From NCBI GenBank assembly GCA_028715865.1, contig JAQUQY010000031.1, positions 1-10,754 of the forward strand: 10,754 bases of DNA, written 5' to 3'. Shown here in pieces: positions 7,032-10,754 of this stretch. The notes beneath the pieces were generated by a model that was not told the origin of the DNA, did not search any database, and saw nothing but the letters and a program-made list of their open reading frames with translations. The stretch comes from Syntrophales bacterium. GTDB lineage: Bacteria; Desulfobacterota; Syntrophia; Syntrophales; UBA2210. Made by a program: the position numbers and the translations under genes. How positions within the stretch are numbered: the first letter of the stretch is position 1; the number at the start of each line of letters is the position of its first letter.

Positions 7032-8006
7032 TCAGAGATTACGGTTGAGAATATGGTCCGGCAGGGCTAGCAGGGCATTCTTTGGAAAAGACTCAGGAAA
7101 GGGCGCTATGATTGCTTTTGCTTCTTCCACAAACTGACCAGCTCTTCCAAGAGCGTAATCAATTCCCCCATAGGTTTTAATAAAATCAACTATTTCCTTA
7201 ACTTCACCATCATCGGCTGTCTTTGCTGCCACAATTTTTTTTATTCCTTCGCCTTCCGAAGGAGGGCCTTGCCGTAGCGACCATATCAGGGGAAGAGTCA
7301 TTTTCCCTTCCATGATATCCATTCCTATTGTTTTACCGAATTCTTCCTCCAAGCCCACATAATCAAGGGTATCATCGGTTACCTGAAAAGTGATACCAAG
7401 TTTCATGCCGAAACGTGTCATAAGGTCAACTGACGATTCGGGAGCTTCCGCGAGAACAGCTCCCAGTGCACAGGCCGCCGCCATCAGCACGGCTGTTTTC
7501 TTCTCTGTTATTGCAAGGTATTCTTCTTCGGTTATGTTGACGTCACCGCTCTTGACAAGCTGTATGGTCTCCCCTTCCACCATGGTTGTCGTAGCCCAGG
7601 CAACCAGTCTTTGCACGGTCTGGTTGTTTGACTCCGTAAGCAGCTTGTAAGCCGTGGCGTAAAGATAATCACCGACGAGTACACTTGCCGCGTTACCCCA
7701 GAGGCGGTTCGCGGAGGTTTTTCCCCGCCTTATGCTTGCGTGATCAATCACATCATCGTGGAGAAGTGAAGCGGTATGAATAAATTCTATCACCGCGGCC
7801 AGAGGATAGCGTCCCTCTCCACGGTAACCGAAAAGATCAGAGGCGATCATGAGGAGCAGGGGACGAATCCGTTTCCCGCCGCTCATGATAATGTGATTTG
7901 AAATCTCTGGAATCAGCTTGACATAGGAGTCCTGTTCTTTTTGAAGAAAGGATTCGACTATGGCAAGATCTTTCTCGTAAGTCTGGACAATGTCCTGTAA
8001 TTGCAT
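7032..8006 (-). CDS. ispB: Long-chain polyprenyl diphosphate synthase (IspB-like)
   Basis: This trans-prenyltransferase adds isopentenyl diphosphate units to an allylic primer, making the side chain of menaquinone or ubiquinone. The 324 residues show GGKRIRP (43-49), the first aspartate-rich motif LLHDDVIDHASIRRG (DDxxD at 84-88), KTAVL near 170, and the second motif VTDDTLDYVG (DDxxD at 211-215). The small residue (Ala) five positions before the first motif is typical of long-chain enzymes, so a C35-C50 product is likely, but the exact length cannot be read. I chose ATG 8006 (MQLQDIVQTYEKDL) to match the family's usual N-terminus. An in-frame ATG at 8054 is disfavoured because a promoter's -10 (8043-8048) lies inside that extension. 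No strong ribosome-binding site precedes 8006. It lies downstream of the SRAP gene on the same strand. Confidence 0.93.
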   Translation of the reverse strand: MQLQDIVQTYEKDLAIVESFLQKEQDSYVKLIPEISNHIIMSGGKRIRPLLLMIASDLFGYRGEGRYPLAAVIEFIHTASLLHDDVIDHASIRRGKTSANRLWGNAASVLVGDYLYATAYKLLTESNNQTVQRLVAWATTTMVEGETIQLVKSGDVNITEEEYLAITEKKTAVLMAAACALGAVLAEAPESSVDLMTRFGMKLGITFQVTDDTLDYVGLEEEFGKTIGMDIMEGKMTLPLIWSLRQGPPSEGEGIKKIVAAKTADDGEVKEIVDFIKTYGGIDYALGRAGQFVEEAKAIIAPFPESFPKNALLALPDHILNRNL

Positions 8007-8042
8007 AAAAAGGGATTCCCGCGCCCATAAACGTAATGGCTT

Positions 8043-8071
8043 CGTATATTTCATGGATGGCGAAATGTCAA
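8043..8071 (-). promoter_or_regulatory. Sigma70-type promoter for the polyprenyl synthase
   Basis: On the minus strand a perfect TTGACA (8066-8071) and TATACG (8043-8048, four of six consensus bases) are separated by 17 bases. Transcription would start near 8036, about 30 bases before ATG 8006. This supports the shorter start of the synthase and gives it transcription independent of the SRAP gene. Confidence 0.65.
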
Positions 8072-8129
8072 AGCATTTCCTTGTCCAATATTGCCTGATC
8101 CATGATAAGACATGGGCATCAGGAAAAAG

Positions 8130-8801
8130 TCACCCTGACAAGGGCTCGATACAGCTCGGGAAATCATTTATTGGAGAATTTACCAGCGTAGAAACTTCCC
8201 AGGCGCTTACGGCCACCGTTAAGTGGGATTGAAGAAGTTTCATCAGGTCGGAGTTTTTACTACCCGGGTCAAGCCATGAACCTGCACGATCTCGCGAAAA
8301 TGCCACGGGCATTCTATCATGAATGGATCTGGTCATCCCATCAGCCGCCGACGTAATTATGACACATGAGGAAAGCTTTTCTCCATCATCCGGACCATTG
8401 TAAAGGGCGGCAAGTCCCATTGGACACGGCGATTCGAAGTTAATGTACCATGGTATCCTCTTGCCCCCCCGAGGCTGCCACTCATAATAACCATTGGCAA
8501 TAACCAGACATCGGCGCTTTCTGAAGGCATCCCGAAAAGTCGGTTTCCTGTCCACCGTTTCTGATCGGGCGTTTATTATTTTCCGCCCAGGGTTATGGGC
8601 AGATCGTGCTGATCTGTAGGGAGCAATCCCCCAGCTCATGTCGACAAGGCGCCGGGCGCCGTCGTCATCGCGAATGAGGACCGCCACATCGCTGCCTGGA
8701 GCCCTGTTGTAGCTCTTGACCCCGGGGGATGAGACTCTCTCTACATCAAAACATTCAACTATCTCGCTTATCTCCGATATCATAACAAAACGACCGCACA
8801 T
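8130..8801 (-). CDS. yedK: SRAP-family abasic-site DNA-protein crosslinking enzyme (YedK/HMCES type)
   Basis: SRAP proteins form a stable thiazolidine crosslink between their N-terminal Cys2 and abasic sites in single-stranded DNA, shielding them from strand breakage. After Met1 is removed, Cys2 becomes the reactive residue. The 223-residue protein has MCGRF (1-5), YNRAPG (31-36, the conserved Asn is N32), WGIAP, NARSET (77-82), GYYEW (104-108, Glu107) and SIHDRMPV (159-166, His161). All the residues known to act in the family are therefore present. ATG 8801 has GGAGG six bases upstream. The gene diverges from the universal stress protein gene across a 196-base gap. I found no LexA-type box (CTGT-N8-ACAG) in that gap, so SOS control is not evident. 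The prenyl synthase follows 123 bases downstream with its own promoter. Confidence 0.94.
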   Translation of the reverse strand: MCGRFVMISEISEIVECFDVERVSSPGVKSYNRAPGSDVAVLIRDDDGARRLVDMSWGIAPYRSARSAHNPGRKIINARSETVDRKPTFRDAFRKRRCLVIANGYYEWQPRGGKRIPWYINFESPCPMGLAALYNGPDDGEKLSSCVIITSAADGMTRSIHDRMPVAFSRDRAGSWLDPGSKNSDLMKLLQSHLTVAVSAWEVSTLVNSPINDFPSCIEPLSG

Positions 8802-8862
8802 AAATCCCTCCCGCGAAAAGCGCTTAAAACCGGCCGGAAATTAATTACGTGATGATACCCGG

Positions 8863-8891
8863 TTGACTTATTTTCGAGGCCATTCTATATG
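8863..8891 (+). promoter_or_regulatory. Sigma70-type promoter for the universal stress protein gene
   Basis: TTGACT (8863-8868, five of six consensus bases) and TATATG (8886-8891, four of six) are separated by 17 bases. Transcription would start near 8898, giving a structured leader of about 100 bases before ATG 8998. Confidence 0.65.
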
Positions 8892-8904
8892 AAAACATGA
8901 GGGA

Positions 8905-8941
8905 GGGGCAACAGTCATAGTTGTATGCCCCATGTAGGGGC
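8905..8941 (+). promoter_or_regulatory. Leader RNA with two mutually exclusive hairpins
   Basis: GGGGCA (8905-8910) can pair with TGCCCC (8926-8931), extended inward by ACA (8911-8913) with TGT (8922-8924). The same GCCCC (8927-8931) can instead pair with GGGGC (8937-8941) across the five-base loop ATGTA. Both cannot form at once. No T-run follows, and the gene's ribosome-binding site at 8986-8992 is about 45 bases further on. The pairing potential is seen directly; a switching role is inferred. Confidence 0.4.
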
Positions 8942-8997
8942 CGGCTAATGAGCGATGTCATCAAGTGTATTTGTCACAGGCTTGAAAGGAGGGCGCC

Positions 8998-9432
8998 ATG
9001 TTTAAGAAAATTCTCTATCCTACTGACTTTTCCGACATATCGAATAAGGTAATAGCCGCCATAAAACAGCTTAAAGAAGCAGGGACCAGTGAAGTGGTTT
9101 TGATTCACGTTATAGACAGCAGGAACCTGGATGCCATGGTCCACTGGGCTCCATCTGATTATCAGAACACTCGAAAGCTGATCGAAGACATGGCCGCGGA
9201 AAATGCCAGGGAAACGGCGGTGGAACTTGAGAAGGAAGGTATTGCCGTTAGGGTATTGATTACCGAAGGGATCCCAACGCAGGAAATACTAAAGGCGGAG
9301 AAAGAGGAAGGCGTCTCGTCTATAATCGTGGGATCCCACGGCAAAAGCAACCTGAAGGAATTTCTGCTGGGGTCTGTTTCCGAAGCAGTCGTCAGAAAGG
9401 CTCAAAATCCCGTCATTGTCATAAAGCGCTGA
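8998..9432 (+). CDS. Universal stress protein (UspA family), ATP-binding type
   Basis: This is a small cytoplasmic Usp-fold protein of 144 residues, the normal length for a single domain. Family members bind ATP or dimerise without it and are induced by starvation, oxidants or other stresses. The N-terminus MFKKILYPTDFSD carries the conserved Asp10. The C-terminal signature reads GSHGKSNLKEFLLGSVSE (112-129), matching the G-x2-G-x9-G-S nucleotide-binding pattern exactly, so this should be an ATP-binding member. ENPVIVIKR-like ending (QNPVIVIKR) closes the fold. Translation starts at ATG 8998 after a strong AAGGAGG (8986-8992) five bases upstream. It is monocistronic: its promoter is at 8863-8891 and the next gene is convergent, 62 bases away. 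Confidence 0.95.
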   Translation: MFKKILYPTDFSDISNKVIAAIKQLKEAGTSEVVLIHVIDSRNLDAMVHWAPSDYQNTRKLIEDMAAENARETAVELEKEGIAVRVLITEGIPTQEILKAEKEEGVSSIIVGSHGKSNLKEFLLGSVSEAVVRKAQNPVIVIKR

Positions 9433-9472
9433 CTTCAGAGGCCGTTTAATTATCGAATAATCGGGGGACATA

Positions 9473-9498
9473 ATAACTATTTATTCCGAAACAGTTAT
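9473..9498. terminator. Weak candidate bidirectional terminator between convergent genes
   Basis: ATAACT (9473-9478) and AGTTAT (9493-9498) can form a six-bp A+T-rich stem with a 14-base loop that includes the stop codon of the minus-strand hydrolase gene. Past it on the plus strand lies a T-rich run (9502-9510). It is the only hairpin in the 62-base gap that could end either transcript, but it is weak. Confidence 0.25.
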
Positions 9499-10412
9499 AA
9501 AGTTTTCTTATATCCCCATTTTTCCAATGAGTGTCTGAATCCACGAAAACTGTTACCGAGAAAATAGGTTTCCCTTTTCCTTACATCGGCCGGCAATTCA
9601 TAAAAGCTGGACAATCCGGCGTCCCTTGCCAGCAGCGCTTCAAACACTTTCTCTTCAAAGCTGGGACTTTCCAGGTTGCTTAATTCGACTATCACCTCCG
9701 CCCACAAATCGGCCTGGGCTAAGGCCATATCCAGCAATTTCCGGACTTCTCCAGACATCCCCCAATGACCGTAGCAGATCAAGGAAGCGTCAATGTTTTT
9801 AAGTATATCCAAAGATTTCCGGTAATCGCGGTGATCAAACCCCTGCGGAGACGCGATTCGCAGATAGAGGCTCTTTTCCATGGGGTAGAATATTCCCGCC
9901 GCTTCTCCGACAAATAGCATATCGCCGATCCTGAAGCAGAGATGATGAGGCGCGTGCCCGGGTGTTTCGTATGCGTTCACCTTCAGATTGCCGGCGCGAA
10001 AGTCACTCCTGAATTCCAGGCGATCTTTCGGTACGGGAAGGGGCTCTTCGTAAAGCATGGCCGTTTCGTATAAAACTTTCTTCGATGCCTGCCATAGTTT
10101 TGACGGATTGAACAGGTGTTGAAAGCCCTTGGGGTGGCATACGACCTCCGCTTCTGGATAGCGCTCGACAAGCTTCCCCAGGCCACCGGCATGATCGAGA
10201 TGTATATGAGTGAGCAGGATGTGGTCTATATGGGGGATTTTCATTTCCTCCAGAACCCGAAGGAGCTCCGGCATGGTTGAGCGGGGTCCCGGATCGACAA
10301 GAATGACAGCGTCATCGCCTTTGTAAATCCATGAACACAGGAAATGATGGAAGCCTTCTTTAGGCAGCTTCAGGTGAATGATATGAAGTTTGCTCTGAAT
10401 ATTATCAGCCAT
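9495..10412 (-). CDS. Metallo-beta-lactamase-fold hydrolase
   Basis: This 305-residue protein has an N-terminal MBL domain (about 10-220) and a C-terminal helical extension of about 85 residues. Metal ligands are visible: THIHLDH (H69, H71, D73, H74), PGHAPHH (H153) and CYGHWG (H216). At the position where the family normally has the metal-bridging Asp (GDAAG) it reads VGEAAGI, giving Glu170. The fold hydrolyses thioesters, lactones, phosphodiesters and other bonds. The substrate here is unknown; the overall plan recalls glyoxalase II-like thioesterases. The start, ATG 10412, has AGGA five bases upstream, and the open frame upstream contains no other usual start codon. An AMP-forming acyl-CoA synthetase gene lies upstream on the same strand, 169 bases away, so a link to acyl-CoA turnover is possible but only inferred. 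Confidence 0.85.
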   Translation of the reverse strand: MADNIQSKLHIIHLKLPKEGFHHFLCSWIYKGDDAVILVDPGPRSTMPELLRVLEEMKIPHIDHILLTHIHLDHAGGLGKLVERYPEAEVVCHPKGFQHLFNPSKLWQASKKVLYETAMLYEEPLPVPKDRLEFRSDFRAGNLKVNAYETPGHAPHHLCFRIGDMLFVGEAAGIFYPMEKSLYLRIASPQGFDHRDYRKSLDILKNIDASLICYGHWGMSGEVRKLLDMALAQADLWAEVIVELSNLESPSFEEKVFEALLARDAGLSSFYELPADVRKRETYFLGNSFRGFRHSLEKWGYKKTL

Positions 10413-10497
10413 GTTATCCTGCTGATAGATGACCGGCCATTCACTGTCAGGCGGCTTGTCTAACGAAGAGAGTGTCCACCGATCAGCTTATCAGCGC

Positions 10498-10539
10498 ATT
10501 GCCGCCGCTCGGCGCCCTTCAGCGCCGCCCGGCGGCAAT
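10498..10539. repeat. GC-rich imperfect palindrome (16-bp hairpin)
   Basis: ATTGCCGCCG (10498-10507) pairs perfectly with CGGCGGCAAT (10530-10539). After a 2x2 internal loop, CGGCGC (10510-10515) pairs with GCGCCG (10522-10527) around a six-base loop. There is no T-run on either side, so it is not a standard intrinsic terminator. It lies between the stop of the acyl-CoA synthetase gene and the start of the hydrolase gene, both on the minus strand. A REP-like element, an mRNA-stabilising hairpin or an atypical terminator would all fit. Confidence 0.6.
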
Positions 10540-10581
10540 ATAGATGCTAACATACCGGGAAAATATTCTTATCCCCCCAGC

Positions 10582-10754
10582 TCATTCCTGCTTGTAGGCC
10601 TCTTCGATGAGATTCATGTATCGTTCGTAAACAGCCCCCCGTTTAAGCTTCATGGTCTGTGTGAGAGTTCCGCTCTCCAGGGAGAAGTTTTCCTTCAGGA
10701 AGATGTATTTTCGGGGTATCTCGTACCCGCCGTACTTTCCTTCAAGAATGCTGT
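10582..10754 (-). CDS. AMP-forming long-chain acyl-CoA synthetase, C-terminal end (partial)
   Basis: The minus strand is open from the window edge to a TGA at 10582-10584 and gives the last 56 residues of a protein. They include GKYGGYEIPRKYIFLKENFS and GTLTQTMKLKRGAVYERY, followed by a short helix ending AYKQE. This matches the C-terminal lobe of long-chain fatty-acid--CoA ligases (AMP-binding superfamily), where TxTxKxKR is the A10 motif carrying the lysine used in adenylation. Such enzymes activate fatty acids to acyl-CoA using ATP and release AMP and pyrophosphate. The AMP-binding motifs lie beyond the window, so the substrate class rests on this tail alone. Confidence 0.82.
   Translation of the reverse strand, partial: SILEGKYGGYEIPRKYIFLKENFSLESGTLTQTMKLKRGAVYERYMNLIEEAYKQE

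Noticed and set aside
8948..9050. Short upstream open frame (ATG at 8948) overlapping the start of the universal stress gene
   Set aside because: It has no ribosome-binding site and no conserved motif; the strong AAGGAGG serves ATG 8998.

Overview
The window is a stretch of ordinary bacterial chromosome of roughly 50% G+C with Gram-negative-type gene content. The order rplU-rpmA-obgE-proB, a fused ADP-forming acyl-CoA synthetase, the relic of a butyrate-kinase-like gene, a long-chain acyl-CoA synthetase, an IspB-like prenyl synthase and a DUF374 acyltransferase together suggest an anaerobic deltaproteobacterium (Desulfobacterota; a syntrophic or fatty-acid-degrading lineage would fit). This placement is inferred from gene content, not from a marker-gene comparison.

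Layout. A possible 3' end of an upstream gene (1-66) is followed by a 674-residue ADP-forming acyl-CoA synthetase (272-2296, +). Just beyond it, on the minus strand, lies a decayed fragment that reads as the last 60 residues of an acetate/butyrate kinase family protein (2306-2485). Then come the ribosomal genes rplU and rpmA (+), closed by a strong intrinsic terminator (3295-3333), and the obgE-proB pair (+). proB ends tail-to-tail with an O6-alkylguanine-DNA alkyltransferase gene (ogt, -), their stop codons overlapping. A DUF374 lysophospholipid/lipid A-type acyltransferase (+) has its own sigma70-like promoter and converges on a long-chain polyprenyl diphosphate synthase (-). An SRAP-family DNA-protein crosslink enzyme (YedK/HMCES type, -) lies upstream of the prenyl synthase and diverges from a single-domain universal stress protein (+). 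The stress gene has a good promoter and a leader able to form two mutually exclusive hairpins. A metallo-beta-lactamase-fold hydrolase (-) and the C-terminal end of an AMP-forming long-chain acyl-CoA synthetase (-, cut by the window edge) close the window; a GC-rich 16-bp hairpin lies between them.

How the genes fit together. Three themes recur. The first is acyl-CoA and energy metabolism: an ADP-forming synthetase that can make ATP from acyl-CoA, a dead gene for the alternative acyl-phosphate route, and an AMP-forming ligase. The second is translation and ribosome assembly (L21, L27, Obg) with proline synthesis (ProB). The third is the envelope and quinone supply (DUF374 acyltransferase, polyprenyl synthase) with DNA-damage and stress functions (Ogt, SRAP, Usp).

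I see no mobile element, CRISPR array, tRNA, rRNA, phage gene or obvious new multi-gene system. The items most worth a second look are the butyrate-kinase-like relic, the switch-like leader of the stress gene, and the repeat/hairpin elements in front of the two acyl-CoA-related loci.
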